A stretch of 64,000 bases of DNA from Plasticicumulans lactativorans (GTDB lineage: Bacteria; Pseudomonadota; Gammaproteobacteria; Competibacterales; Competibacteraceae): NCBI RefSeq assembly GCF_004341245.1, contig NZ_SLWY01000009.1:62001-126000 (forward strand). Reading direction: 5' to 3'. Positions within the stretch are counted from its first letter, which is position 1. Each line of letters starts with the position of its first letter. Made by a program: the position numbers and the translations under genes. This document shows, in pieces, positions 14,775-24,894 of the stretch. Below the pieces are notes generated by a model, which was not told where the DNA came from, made no database searches, and saw only the letters and a list, made by a program, of their open reading frames with translations.

Positions 14775-15164
14775 TCACTTCACCTCGATCGTGATGGTCT
14801 GCGCCCATTCCGGGCCGTAGGACTTGTGCTCGCCATCGGCGAACTGCAGCGTCAGCAGGTGGCGGCCCGGGGCGAGCGTCAGGGTGGTCTCGGTCTGCCC
14901 CTTGCCGAAGTGCAGGTGCTGCGGGTCGGCCGGGATCACCTGCCCCTTCGGTACCGGGCCGCCGTTGATGATCAGGTGGTGATGACCGGTGCCGGGCGTC
15001 ATGTCGCCCGCCATCTTGATGGTCATGCCGTCGACGGCCATCACCACCTTGACCTCCTGGCCGACGCTGGCGCCATCCTTGGGCTCGACGAAACTCACGC
15101 CGGCCGTGGCGGCGAAGCTCAGGGCCGACAGCAGCAGGCCGCCGAGCATTGCGGATACCTTCAT
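14775..15164 (-). CDS. DUF4399-type periplasmic protein
   Basis: A 129-residue secreted protein with a signal peptide ending near SALSFAATA. The mature part looks like a small beta-sandwich: VSFVEPKDGASVGQEVKVV, then GTGHHHLIIN and DPQHLHFGKGQTETTLTLAPGRHLLTLQFADG. This layout matches DUF4399, a family of unknown function. The clustered histidines (GHHHLI, HLHF) suggest possible metal binding, which is inference. It is convergent with the NnrU gene and lies 128 bases beyond the dodecin gene on the same strand. Confidence 0.8.
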   Translation of the reverse strand: MKVSAMLGGLLLSALSFAATAGVSFVEPKDGASVGQEVKVVMAVDGMTIKMAGDMTPGTGHHHLIINGGPVPKGQVIPADPQHLHFGKGQTETTLTLAPGRHLLTLQFADGEHKSYGPEWAQTITIEVK

Positions 15165-15293
15165 GTTGATCTCCTGGACGGGTGACGGGGGCGCCCGGGC
15201 GTGCCGGGCGCACGGGTGGGGCGGCGGCGCCGTGCCGCCACCCGGTGCCGGGGCGGGCCCCGGCCGGGTAAGAGCCGCCGGTGGTGCCGAGGT

Positions 15294-15503
15294 TCAGTCT
15301 TCGAGCGTGAAGCCGACCTTGATGGTGACCTGCCAGTGGGCGACCTTGCCGTCCTGGATGTAGCCGCGGGTCTCGACGACCTCGAACCAGTGCAGGTTGT
15401 TCAGCGTCTTCGCGGCCTTGCCGATGGCGTTCTGGATCGCCTCCTCGATGGAGATCGGCGACGAGCCCGTGAGTTCGATCTTCTTGTATACGTGGTTGCT
15501 CAT
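15294..15503 (-). CDS. Dodecin family flavin-binding protein
   Basis: A 69-residue protein starting [20 protein letters not shown] with the dodecin pattern [30 protein letters not shown] and the C-terminal [16 protein letters not shown]. Dodecins form hollow dodecamers that store flavins; the conserved Trp in LHWFEV stacks on the isoalloxazine ring. Length and motif are typical. Upstream, 15504-15701 is non-coding and separates it from the divergent uvrD. Confidence 0.93.
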   Translation of the reverse strand: MSNHVYKKIELTGSSPISIEEAIQNAIGKAAKTLNNLHWFEVVETRGYIQDGKVAHWQVTIKVGFTLED

Positions 15504-15701
15504 GGATGGTTCTCCGGCTGGCGGGCCCGTGACAGACGGTCGCGCACCGGGGCGGGCCCGCGCCGGTGCGGGGGTTCGCGGCCGGTGCGGCGGCCGGGCG
15601 TGGTGCGTACGCCTGCCCGCTGCCGCATCCGGGCGCGTCCCCCGGCACCAGCATAGACCGCCGCGCGGCGACGGCCCGCGCGCCCGGTACAATCGCCGCT
15701 C

Positions 15702-17864
<2,163 letters not shown>

Positions 17865-17948
17865 CCGCCCGGCCCCCTTTCACCCCAGGGGTACTCGGGC
17901 AGGTCGGCCGGGTGCCACCAGCGGGCGATGGCGGTCAACCGTGTGCCG

Positions 17949-18956
17949 TTACAGCGCCTGGCGCCCGTCGCTGCTGAAGTAGCGCAGGCGGTAGGCGCGC
18001 CAGGGGGCGTCGGCGCCGCGGCGGCAGGCGCCGTAGCGGAACGGCGGCGGCTGGCCCGGCAGGGTGTGGCGCAGGTCGGTGAACCACGCGCAGGTCTCGT
18101 CGCCGTCGGTGTCGAGGCGGTACAGCGCCGGCCACTGCGCGAAGTGGCGCAGGCCGGCGAGCGCCGGCGATGCCCAGGCGTCGGCGGCGAGCGCGCGTGT
18201 GCCGGCGTCGCGGCCGAAGCGCGTGTACGGCTGCCAGTCGAGGCCATCGGCGGCGTGGTAGCCGCGCGCGTCGAAGCCGGCGAGCACGGGCCACGGCCAC
18301 GGCGGCGGCCACAGCGTCAGGTGGGCGTAGCGACCCTGGGTGCCGTCGACGTCGACCAGCAGCAGCCAGTGGAACGGCGACAGCGGCTGCGGCAGCGCCT
18401 GCACGCGCCGCACGCCGCTGCCGTCGACGAGCGCCAGTGCGCGTTCGCGCAACTGCACCTGCAGCACCAGCAGCGCGCCGAGCGCGAGCACGGCCGCGCC
18501 CAGCGCCGCGCGCGGCCGGCGCCGGGCGGGCAGGCAGGCGAGGCCGACGATCAGCGCCGCCCAGGGGTTGACGTCGAACGACCAGCCGAGCGCCCACGGC
18601 TGCGTCGACAGCGGCCACAGGCACTGCGTGCCGTAGACGGTGATGAGGTCGCCGGCGATGTGCGCGGTGATCCCCAGCGCGCAGGGGCCGACCAGCCGGC
18701 GCCACGGCGCGTGCAGCAGCCGTGCGAGCGGCAGCGCGAGCAGCGCCGCCCACAGCGGCAGCATCAGCAGCGAATGCGTGGCGCCGCGGTGGGCGTTGAG
18801 GAACAGCGACGGGGCGAGCCAGAACAGCAGGTAGTCGAGGTCGGGGAAGGCCGCCGCCAGCAGCGCCGCGGTGGTGCGGGCGCGGCCGTGCCTGGCGTGT
18901 GGCCAGGCGGCGCGGGCGAGCAGCGCGCCGCTCAGGGCATGGGTGACGAGGTCCAC
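17949..18956 (-). CDS. YdjM/DUF457-like membrane-bound metal-dependent hydrolase
   Basis: A 335-residue inner-membrane protein whose N-terminal part has the family pattern MDLVTHALSGALLARA, AAAFPDLDYLLF, HRGATHSLL and GITAHIAGDLITVYGT. These His/Asp clusters suggest a metal centre. About five membrane segments are followed by a soluble C-terminal part. In E. coli the related YdjM is in the LexA regulon; no LexA box was seen here. It is 4 bases downstream of the TetR gene on the same strand, so the two are probably one operon. The substrate is unknown. Confidence 0.8.
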   Translation of the reverse strand: MDLVTHALSGALLARAAWPHARHGRARTTAALLAAAFPDLDYLLFWLAPSLFLNAHRGATHSLLMLPLWAALLALPLARLLHAPWRRLVGPCALGITAHIAGDLITVYGTQCLWPLSTQPWALGWSFDVNPWAALIVGLACLPARRRPRAALGAAVLALGALLVLQVQLRERALALVDGSGVRRVQALPQPLSPFHWLLLVDVDGTQGRYAHLTLWPPPWPWPVLAGFDARGYHAADGLDWQPYTRFGRDAGTRALAADAWASPALAGLRHFAQWPALYRLDTDGDETCAWFTDLRHTLPGQPPPFRYGACRRGADAPWRAYRLRYFSSDGRQAL

Positions 18957-18960
18957 CGCG

Positions 18961-19563
18961 TCAGTGCCGCGCCGGCGGCGGCGCGAAGCCGGGCAGCCGC
19001 AGCGCGAGCCATTCGGCCTGGCCGAGCAGGTGGTCGAGCCGCTGGCGGGTGCGCGTCGAGCCGGGCGAGTCGTCGCCCATCCAGTGCACGAAGGTCGCCA
19101 GGTAGATGCCGGTCAGCACCGATTCGGCCAGCGCGCGGCGCAGCCCGGCGTCGCGCAGCCCGGCCGCCTCGCGCAGCCACTGCACGGTGCGGCTGATGCG
19201 CATCACCGCTGGCACCTGGATGTGCACGTGGCCGGGTTCGAGCTTGGCGAGGATCATCTGCCGCGTCACCCGCCGGTGCGCGGCGAGCGCGTCGAGCCAG
19301 GTCATGATCGCGCGGTGCAGGCGCGCCCGCGTCGGCAGGCTGCGGAACTCGGCGCTGGCGGCGTCGAGCAGCATCGCGCGGTCGGCGCGGTCGAACCACG
19401 GATCGGTGAGGTCTTCCTTCTCGCGGAGGTGGACGCGCAGGTCTTCGAGCGTCAGCCCGGCGGCGGCGGCGACCTCGTGCAGCCGCACCTGCTCCCACGA
19501 ACTGCGCTCGGCGCAGTCCAGCGCGGCATCGAGGATCTGCTGCAGGGCGGGATCGGTCGGCAT
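18961..19563 (-). CDS. TetR/AcrR-family transcriptional regulator
   Basis: A 200-residue protein with an N-terminal helix-turn-helix (ILDAALDCAERSSWEQVRLHEVAAAAGLT, then LRVHLREKEDLTDPWF) followed by an all-helical ligand-binding part. The recognition-helix region diverges from the usual TetR consensus (LEDLRVHLREKEDL where YYHFGSKEDL-like sequence is common), which makes the family call moderately firm. It immediately precedes the YdjM-like gene and could regulate it. A broader similarity to COQ9-type folds cannot be excluded. Confidence 0.72.
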   Translation of the reverse strand: MPTDPALQQILDAALDCAERSSWEQVRLHEVAAAAGLTLEDLRVHLREKEDLTDPWFDRADRAMLLDAASAEFRSLPTRARLHRAIMTWLDALAAHRRVTRQMILAKLEPGHVHIQVPAVMRISRTVQWLREAAGLRDAGLRRALAESVLTGIYLATFVHWMGDDSPGSTRTRQRLDHLLGQAEWLALRLPGFAPPPARH

Positions 19564-19683
19564 CGGCGGCAGCCCTCCCCGGTCGGCGGGAATGCCCCCG
19601 GAGTATAGGTGCCGGCAGCGCGGCGCCGGCGTCCACCCCGCGGCCCGGGTTGCGGGCCGGCCCCGTATCGAGCCGGGCCGGTG

Positions 19684-19830
19684 GGGGCGGCGAGCAGGCC
19701 CGCCCGGTCCTGAATCGAGTCCGCGGGGTTGGCAGCCGAACCGGTTAGGTTCTGGACGAGGCCAGCAGGGTCGACGACCGAACCTGTTCGCCTTCGGACG
19801 GGGCCCGGGCGGTCGGCGACCCCATCGCCG
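19684..19830 (+). repeat. Degenerate 42-base tandem repeat upstream of crcB
   Basis: Aligned in triplets, the DNA shows units at 19684-19725, 19726-19767 and 19768-19809 and the start of a fourth at 19810. The second and third units share about 28 of 42 bases (core GGGTYGRCRRCCGAACCKGTT); the first is weaker at about 22 of 42. The stretch fills most of the 329-base gap between the TetR gene and crcB, which otherwise holds no gene I can support. It may be the decayed remnant of a coding or structural repeat. Confidence 0.5.
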
Positions 19831-19892
19831 CGCCTTGACCGGCGACCGGACGCCGCCGCATCGTGGCGCGGTTTCCGGGCACGGGGTGGAAC

Positions 19893-20291
19893 ATGGGCCT
19901 GATGGGGTTCGTTGCGGTCGGTGTCGGTGCCGCGCTCGGCGCCTGGCTGCGCTGGTGGCTGGGCCTGCGGCTCAATCCGCTGTTCGCGACGCTGCCGCTC
20001 GGCACGCTCGCCGCAAACCTGGCCGGCGGCTACCTGATGGGGCTCGCCCTCGGCGGCTTCGGCCACTGGCAGGCGCTGCCGCCGGAGTGGCGGCTGTTCG
20101 TCGCGACCGGCTTCCTCGGCGGCCTGACGACCTTCTCCACCTTTTCCGCCGAGGTCGTCACCCTGCTGCTGCGCGGCGAGGCCGCCTGGGCGGCGCTCGC
20201 CGTGCTCGCCCACGGCGGCGGCTCCTTCGTGCTGACCTGGCTGGGCATCCTCACCGTCAACCTGCTGCTGCAGGCGCTGCGTGGCGCCTGA
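19893..20291 (+). CDS. crcB: CrcB/Fluc fluoride ion channel
   Basis: Small dual-topology fluoride exporter. The 132-residue product has four membrane helices and the signature segments VGAALGAWLRWWLG, GTLAANLAGGYLMG and ATGFLGGLTTFSTFSAEV, including the pore-lining Asn and the TTFSTF phenylalanines. The ATG at 19893 has a GGGGTGGA Shine-Dalgarno; an upstream GTG at 19863 is less likely. No fluoride riboswitch consensus was recognised before it. The next gene, DUF190, is a frequent partner. Confidence 0.93.
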   Translation: MGLMGFVAVGVGAALGAWLRWWLGLRLNPLFATLPLGTLAANLAGGYLMGLALGGFGHWQALPPEWRLFVATGFLGGLTTFSTFSAEVVTLLLRGEAAWAALAVLAHGGGSFVLTWLGILTVNLLLQALRGA

Positions 20292-20307
20292 GCGCGAGGG
20301 GTCGCAC

Positions 20308-20649
20308 ATGAACGACAAGGTGCACGCGGGCGTCTGCCTGAGCCTGTACATGGCCGAGAACCGCCGCCACCACGGCCGCCTGCTCTACGAGTGGCTGCTC
20401 GGCGAGGCGCAGCGCCTCGGCATCGAGGGCGGCGGGGTGTTCCGCGCGATCGAGGGCTACAGCCGCCGCCACGGGCTGCGCGCCGCGCACTTCTTCGAGC
20501 TCGCCGGCGACAACCCGGTGTGCGTGGCCTTCTACCTGAGTGCCGACGAGGAGAGCCGCCTGCGCGCGCGGCTCGCCGAGGAGGACCTCAACCTGTTCTT
20601 CGCCCGCTGGCCGGTCGAGTTCGGGGTGCTGAACCGGGCCGACGCCTGA
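20308..20649 (+). CDS. DUF190 family protein
   Basis: A 113-residue soluble protein beginning MNDKVHAGVCLSLYMAENRR, with GYSRRHGLRAAHFFELAGDNPVCVAFYLSADEE, a pattern typical of DUF190 (PII-like ferredoxin-like fold). The gene lies 16 bases downstream of crcB, an arrangement seen in many bacteria. It has been proposed to modulate fluoride export, but the function is not established. The ATG at 20308 is chosen because it fits the family N-terminus. Confidence 0.85.
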   Translation: MNDKVHAGVCLSLYMAENRRHHGRLLYEWLLGEAQRLGIEGGGVFRAIEGYSRRHGLRAAHFFELAGDNPVCVAFYLSADEESRLRARLAEEDLNLFFARWPVEFGVLNRADA

Positions 20650-20729
20650 GCGGTGGCGACCCGCGGGGCGCCCGCCGAGCCCCCCGGGGCTATGCTTTGT
20701 GACGGAAGGTGACGACGCGGGAGGGGGCG

Positions 20730-21329
20730 ATGGGTGGTGAAACCTCGCACGACGGGCTGGGGGCCGGCGATGCCCTGATCATCGTCGACGTGCAGAACGA
20801 CTTCCTGCCCGGGGGCGCGCTCGCCGTCCCGCACGGCGACGAGGTCGTGGCCCCGCTCAACGCCTGGGCGCGGCGCTTCCACGCGCGCGGCCTGCCGGTG
20901 TATGCCACCCGCGACTGGCACCCGCCGGACCACTGCTCGTTCGCCGCCGCCGGCGGCCCGTGGCCGCCGCACTGCATCGCCGGCAGCGCGGGCGCCGACC
21001 TCGCCGCCGGCCTCGCCCTGCCGCCGGGCACCGAGGTGATTCCCAAGGCCACCACCGCCGAGCGCGACGCCTACTCGGGCTTCGCCGGCACCGACCTCGC
21101 CGGGCGCCTGCGCGGGCGCGGGGTCGGGCGCGTGTTCGTCGGCGGGCTCGCGACCGACTACTGCGTGCTCAACACCGTGCTGGACGCCCGCGCGGCGGGC
21201 TTCGCCTGCGTGCTGCTGCTCGACGCCGTGCGCGCGGTCGAGCTCAGCCCCGGCGACGGCGCGGCGGCGATCGCGCGCATGCAGGCGGCGGGTGCGGTCA
21301 CGGCGTGGCTGGACGACGGGCCGCGATGA
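20730..21329 (+). CDS. pncA: Nicotinamidase (PncA-like isochorismatase-fold hydrolase)
   Basis: Converts nicotinamide to nicotinate in NAD salvage. The 199-residue product shows the catalytic triad in context: Asp in ALIIVDVQNDF, Lys in EVIPKATTAERDAYSGF, and Cys in GGLATDYCVLNTVLDA. The metal-binding region THDWHP-like appears as ATRDWHPPDHCSF. The ATG at 20730 follows a GAGGGGG Shine-Dalgarno. It overlaps the next gene, nicotinate phosphoribosyltransferase, by 4 bases (ATGA), which strongly supports the pathway assignment. Confidence 0.94.
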   Translation: MGGETSHDGLGAGDALIIVDVQNDFLPGGALAVPHGDEVVAPLNAWARRFHARGLPVYATRDWHPPDHCSFAAAGGPWPPHCIAGSAGADLAAGLALPPGTEVIPKATTAERDAYSGFAGTDLAGRLRGRGVGRVFVGGLATDYCVLNTVLDARAAGFACVLLLDAVRAVELSPGDGAAAIARMQAAGAVTAWLDDGPR

Positions 21330-22660
21330 GCGACGCGCCGCTGCTGCTGACCGACCTGTACCAGCTGACGATGCTGCAGGCGTATTACGACCGCGGCATG
21401 ACGGCGCCGGCGGTGTTCGAGTTCTTCGTGCGCAAGCTGCCGCAGCCGCGCAACTTCCTGCTGGCCGCGGGGCTCGAGCAGGTGCTCGACTTCCTCGGGC
21501 GGGCCCGTTTCACCGACGCCGAACTCGACTGGCTGGCCGCGAGTGGCCGCCTGCACCCGCGCTGCATCGAGGCGCTGGCGGGCTGGCGCTTCACCGGCGA
21601 CGTCGACGCGATGGCCGAGGGCACGCCGTTCTTCCCCGACGAGCCCATCCTGCGCATCACCGCGCCGCTGCCCGAGGCCCAGCTGGTGGAGACACGGGTG
21701 ATCAACCTGCTGCAGTTCCAGAGCATGGTCGCTGCCAAGGCCGCGCGCTGTGCGCTCGCGGCGCAGGGGCGCCTGCTGGTCGACTTCGGGCTGCGCCGCG
21801 CCCACGGCGCCGAAGCCGGGCTGCTGTCGGCGCGCGCGAGCTACCTGGCCGGCTTCGGCGGCAGCGCCACGGTGCTCGCGGGCATGCGCTGGGGCATCCC
21901 GCTCTACGGCACCATGGCCCACTCCTACGTGCAGGCACACGACAGCGAGCTCGACGCCTTCGAGCACTTCGCGCGCTCCCATCCCGGTGGTACGACGCTG
22001 CTGATCGATACCTACGACACCGAGGCCGCGGCCCGTCACCTCCTCGGCCTGGTGCAGCGCCTGGCCACGGAGGGGATCCCGGTCGGCGCGGTGCGTCTGG
22101 ACAGCGGCGACCTCGGGGAGCACGCGCGCCGGGTGCGCGCCATCCTCGACGGCGGCGGCCTGACGCAGGTGCGGATCTTCGCCAGCGGCAATCTCGACGA
22201 GTACGAGATCGCCCGGCTGATGGCCGAGGGCGCGCCGATCGACGGCTTCGGCGTCGGCACGCGCATGAACACCTCGGCCGACAAGCCCTACCTCGACTGC
22301 GCCTACAAGCTGCAGGAATACGCCGGCCGGCCGCGGCGCAAGCGCTCCGAGGGCAAGGCCACCTGGCCCGGGCGCAAGCAGGTGTTCCGCCGCTACGGTG
22401 CCGACGGCGTGATGCTCGGCGATACGCTGACCGTGCTCGGCGACGAGCCGCTCGGCGAACCCCTGCTGCAGCCGGTGATGCGCGGCGGCAGGCGGCTGGC
22501 GCCGTCGCCCGCGCTCGCCGAGGTGCGCGCGCACGCGCTGCGGGCGATCGCGCGGCTGCCGCCCGCGTTGCGCGGGCTGGAGCCGGCCGCGGCCTACCCG
22601 GTGACGGTCACCGACGCGCTGCACGACCTCTGCCGCGTCGCCGACAGCGCCGCCGGCTGA
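21326..22660 (+). CDS. pncB: Nicotinate phosphoribosyltransferase
   Basis: Second step of NAD salvage: nicotinate plus PRPP gives nicotinate mononucleotide. The 444-residue product starts with the typical LLLTDLYQLTMLQAYYDRGM and contains VDFGLRRAHGAEAGLLSARA, PLYGTMAHSYVQAH and AVRLDSGDLGEHARRVR (phosphoribosyl-binding). Its ATG overlaps the nicotinamidase stop (ATGA), so the two are translationally coupled. Confidence 0.95.
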   Translation: MSDAPLLLTDLYQLTMLQAYYDRGMTAPAVFEFFVRKLPQPRNFLLAAGLEQVLDFLGRARFTDAELDWLAASGRLHPRCIEALAGWRFTGDVDAMAEGTPFFPDEPILRITAPLPEAQLVETRVINLLQFQSMVAAKAARCALAAQGRLLVDFGLRRAHGAEAGLLSARASYLAGFGGSATVLAGMRWGIPLYGTMAHSYVQAHDSELDAFEHFARSHPGGTTLLIDTYDTEAAARHLLGLVQRLATEGIPVGAVRLDSGDLGEHARRVRAILDGGGLTQVRIFASGNLDEYEIARLMAEGAPIDGFGVGTRMNTSADKPYLDCAYKLQEYAGRPRRKRSEGKATWPGRKQVFRRYGADGVMLGDTLTVLGDEPLGEPLLQPVMRGGRRLAPSPALAEVRAHALRAIARLPPALRGLEPAAAYPVTVTDALHDLCRVADSAAG

Positions 22661-22734
22661 CGGCGGCCGCGCATCGCCCCGGCGGCTCGCCGCCGCCACG
22701 TCGTCGAAATCCCCCCACCCGCACGGTGCCCGCC

Positions 22735-23157
22735 ATGAATGCCGATCCCTACGATCTCGAGCGCTTCGTTGCCGCGCAGGCCCCGGTCTACGCGCGGGTG
22801 ACCGAGGAACTGCGCCGCGGCGCCAAGGCCAGCCACTGGATGTGGTTCGTGTTCCCGCAGCGCCAGGGGCTCGGCTACAGCGCGATGGCGCAACGCTACG
22901 GCATCGGCTCGCTGGCCGAGGCCCGCGCCTACTGGCAGCACCCGGTGCTCGGGCCGCGCCTGAAGGCGTGCGTCGAACTCGTGCTCGCCGTCGAGGGGCG
23001 GAGCGCGCGGCAGATCTTCGGCTCGCCCGACGACCTCAAGCTCCGCTCGTCGCTGACGCTGTTCGAACAGGTCGCGCCGCAGGAGCCGCTGTTCGGCCAG
23101 GCGCTCGACCGCTACTTCGATGGCGAGCGCGACGCGCGCACCCTGGCGCTGCCGTGA
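22735..23157 (+). CDS. DUF1810 family protein
   Basis: A 140-residue protein with the DUF1810 pattern YDLERFVAAQAPVYARVTEELRRGAKASHWMWFVFPQ, then LGYSAMAQRYGI and FGSPDDLKLRSSLTLFEQV. Members fold as a calpastatin-like all-helical domain; the function is unknown. It follows the NAD-salvage genes by 74 bases, and a functional link is not evident. Confidence 0.88.
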   Translation: MNADPYDLERFVAAQAPVYARVTEELRRGAKASHWMWFVFPQRQGLGYSAMAQRYGIGSLAEARAYWQHPVLGPRLKACVELVLAVEGRSARQIFGSPDDLKLRSSLTLFEQVAPQEPLFGQALDRYFDGERDARTLALP

Positions 23158-23174
23158 CCGGCTGCCGCCGGCGC

Positions 23175-23206
23175 AAAAAAAATGGCCGGGATGGAAGTCC
23201 CGGCCA
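23175..23206 (-). terminator. Rho-independent terminator of the small RNA candidate
   Basis: Stem TGGCCGGGA/TCCCGGCCA (23183-23191 with 23198-23206) with a 6-base loop, followed on the minus strand by eight T residues (complement of 23175-23182). The T-run is only on the minus-strand side, so it ends leftward transcription, either of the sRNA candidate or of read-through from tRNA-Lys. Confidence 0.88.
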
Positions 23207-23243
23207 AACCACCAGAGGAGAGGAGAAACATCCGAAGATGTTG
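23175..23243 (-). ncRNA. Candidate small RNA, about 69 nt
   Basis: On the minus strand a promoter-like pair (23250-23278) predicts a start near 23243. The transcript would open directly with a hairpin whose loop is UUCG (arms AACAUC/GAUGUU, 23227-23242). Next comes a 20-base single-stranded pyrimidine-rich stretch containing UCUCCUCUCCUCU (23207-23226), then a 9-bp GC-rich hairpin and eight U residues. Two hairpins around a CU-rich, anti-Shine-Dalgarno-like segment is a recurrent layout for trans-acting sRNAs. No known family name can be given from sequence alone, and expression is not shown. Confidence 0.6.
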
Positions 23244-23278
23244 CGGTGCACAATAGCGCGCATGACGCACTGCAGCAA
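23239..23278 (-). promoter_or_regulatory. Promoter and overlapping palindrome for the small RNA candidate
   Basis: On the minus strand a TTGCTG -35-like element (23273-23278) and a TATTGT -10-like element (23250-23255) are separated by 17 bases. A 15-base dyad TTGTGCACCGCAACA (23239-23253) overlaps the -10 element and the predicted start. TGC-rich dyads of this type resemble binding sites of the PHB regulator PhaR in betaproteobacteria; that link comes from memory and is only suggestive. Confidence 0.5.
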
Positions 23279-23535
23279 GCTAGGGTTTATAGCGCGGGCG
23301 ATGAGAAAAATTCAGGCGACGGTCAGCGACCGGCGCATACCGCCGGTCGGCGGGTGCGGGCGGACACCCGGCCGCGGCTGGGCGGACACGGGCGCATCCG
23401 CCGCGGGGCGACAGCCGCGGGAAAGGTGCAGGCGAGGGAAGGCGCAGGCCGACGCGGCCGTGTTCCCCCGGTCGCGCGAAGGGCGATGCCGGGAGGCCGT
23501 CAGGGGTCAGGCGGGAGAAGCGGGGGAGGGGAAGA

Positions 23536-23611
<76 letters not shown>

Positions 23612-23938
23612 AGCGCGGGCGCGGATTAGACACCAGTCGTGCCGCCCTGTAAACCCGGGGCGTGCACGGCGCGGATGTTGCACGGTACGTCGATGGGTCC
23701 GATGCCTTGGCTCGCATGAGGTGGCGCTTCAGTGTTTTGCAAGGTTGCGAAGCGCTTGCCGGCAAGGTGTTTGGCGCCCACCACGGGCGGGTCGGGCCTG
23801 ATTGACGGCGACGGCACGGGTTGGGTGGCGGGTATTCGTTCAAACATTGTGAACGATGGTTTCGCACCAATTCGGCTCATCGCGCACCATAATCAAGCGC
23901 CGACTACACGTAGCGGCGGTACGGAGGAGTGTGGAGCC
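23612..23938. other. Non-coding gap between tRNA-Lys and a small conserved gene
   Basis: No gene is supported in these 327 bases. The stretch must hold the leftward tRNA promoter and the rightward promoter of the next gene. It contains an inverted repeat CGTTCA-N7-TGAACG at 23837-23855 and a CATAAT hexamer at 23888-23893 that could be a -10 element, about 46 bases before the ATG at 23939. Confidence 0.4.
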
Positions 23939-24259
23939 ATGTTGACCGAACAGGAATGTATCGACCTTTGTGAGTTGAGCGAGGAGGAGATCCGCGCGAT
24001 CGCCGAGCATGAACACGTGCCGGAGGTGGTGGCGGCCGAACTCGGACAGTGCCTGGTGCAGACCCATGCGGGCCAGTGGCTGATCAAGCGCTACATCATG
24101 GAGGACATCGAGCAGGCCCAGGCCGCAGGCCGTACCGAGAAGGCGCAGCAACTCGAAGGGGTGCTCGAACGCTTCGATGCCACCCATCCCACCTACAACC
24201 TGCGCCCCGCCAAGGCCGTGCGCCCGAAGCGCCTGCCCCAGGCGATGCGCCGTTATTGA
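23939..24259 (+). CDS. Conserved hypothetical protein, 106 residues
   Basis: I do not recognise a named family. The acidic, helical N-terminal half starts MLTEQECIDLCELSEEEIRA and continues IAEHEHVPEVVAAELGQCLVQ; the middle is QWLIKRYIMEDIEQAQAAGRTEKA; the C-terminus is basic and ends AKAVRPKRLPQAMRRY. The coding-like composition, a GGAGGAG ribosome-binding site and the lack of overlap with other genes support it as real. It is convergent with the ccoH gene. A regulatory or adaptor role is only a guess. Confidence 0.7.
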   Translation: MLTEQECIDLCELSEEEIRAIAEHEHVPEVVAAELGQCLVQTHAGQWLIKRYIMEDIEQAQAAGRTEKAQQLEGVLERFDATHPTYNLRPAKAVRPKRLPQAMRRY

Positions 24260-24356
24260 GGCGGTCCGGAGCCGGTGGCGGTGATCCGCGCGACCTGCCT
24301 GCAAGGGGCCACGACCGGGGCGGGTGGTGCGCGCCGCCGGCCGGCGTGGCGCGGGT

Positions 24357-24878
24357 TCAGCGTGCGGCCCGCAGCGACACGCGGGTTTCTCCCGGTATTT
24401 CGATGACACCGTCGAGCCGCCAGTCGGCGGCTCCGGCCTGGACCGACCAGTGCCCCGCCGCCAGGGCCGGCAGGTTCACGGTATAGACCCCCGGCGCGCT
24501 GCGGCGTGCATCCACTTCCCTGTCCAGCCCGGCGCGGGTCGCGTGCAGCAGTTGCAGCCGCACGGTGTCGGGCAGCGCCGCGCCGCTCGCGGCCTTCAGC
24601 ACCAGTTCCGCCGTGCCGCCGCCACCGGCCAGGCGCAGCTCGCCTTCGAGTCCCAGCGCCTGCGCGGCGAGGCTGCGCTCGTAGCGGCGGTTGATCGCGA
24701 GCCCCTCCTTGTAATAGTCGTCGACGACCAGGCCGTCGGGTGCGCGCAGCGCCAGGTACGCGGTGACGAGGCTGGCGACGACCGCGGTGGCCGGCAGGGC
24801 GATCAGCACCCAGGGCCAGAACTGGCGATACCAGCGCGGTTCGATGGCGGGGGAACGTAGATCGGGCAGCGACGACAT
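24357..24878 (-). CDS. ccoH: FixH/CcoH family cbb3 oxidase assembly protein
   Basis: A 173-residue protein with one N-terminal membrane helix (WPWVLIALPATAVVASLVTAYLAL) followed by the FixH signature GLVVDDYYKEGLAINRR and a periplasmic beta-rich domain. FixH/CcoH proteins are needed for cbb3 oxidase assembly. It lies 16 bases after ccoG in the same direction. ccoI and ccoS, the usual next genes, are not present on this side in the window. Confidence 0.92.
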   Translation of the reverse strand: MSSLPDLRSPAIEPRWYRQFWPWVLIALPATAVVASLVTAYLALRAPDGLVVDDYYKEGLAINRRYERSLAAQALGLEGELRLAGGGGTAELVLKAASGAALPDTVRLQLLHATRAGLDREVDARRSAPGVYTVNLPALAAGHWSVQAGAADWRLDGVIEIPGETRVSLRAAR

Positions 24879-24894
24879 GGGGTTTCTCCGGGGG

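Noticed and set aside
19564-19892. Fluoride riboswitch before crcB
   Set aside because: The conserved fluoride-aptamer segments were looked for by eye and not found; a covariance search would be decisive.
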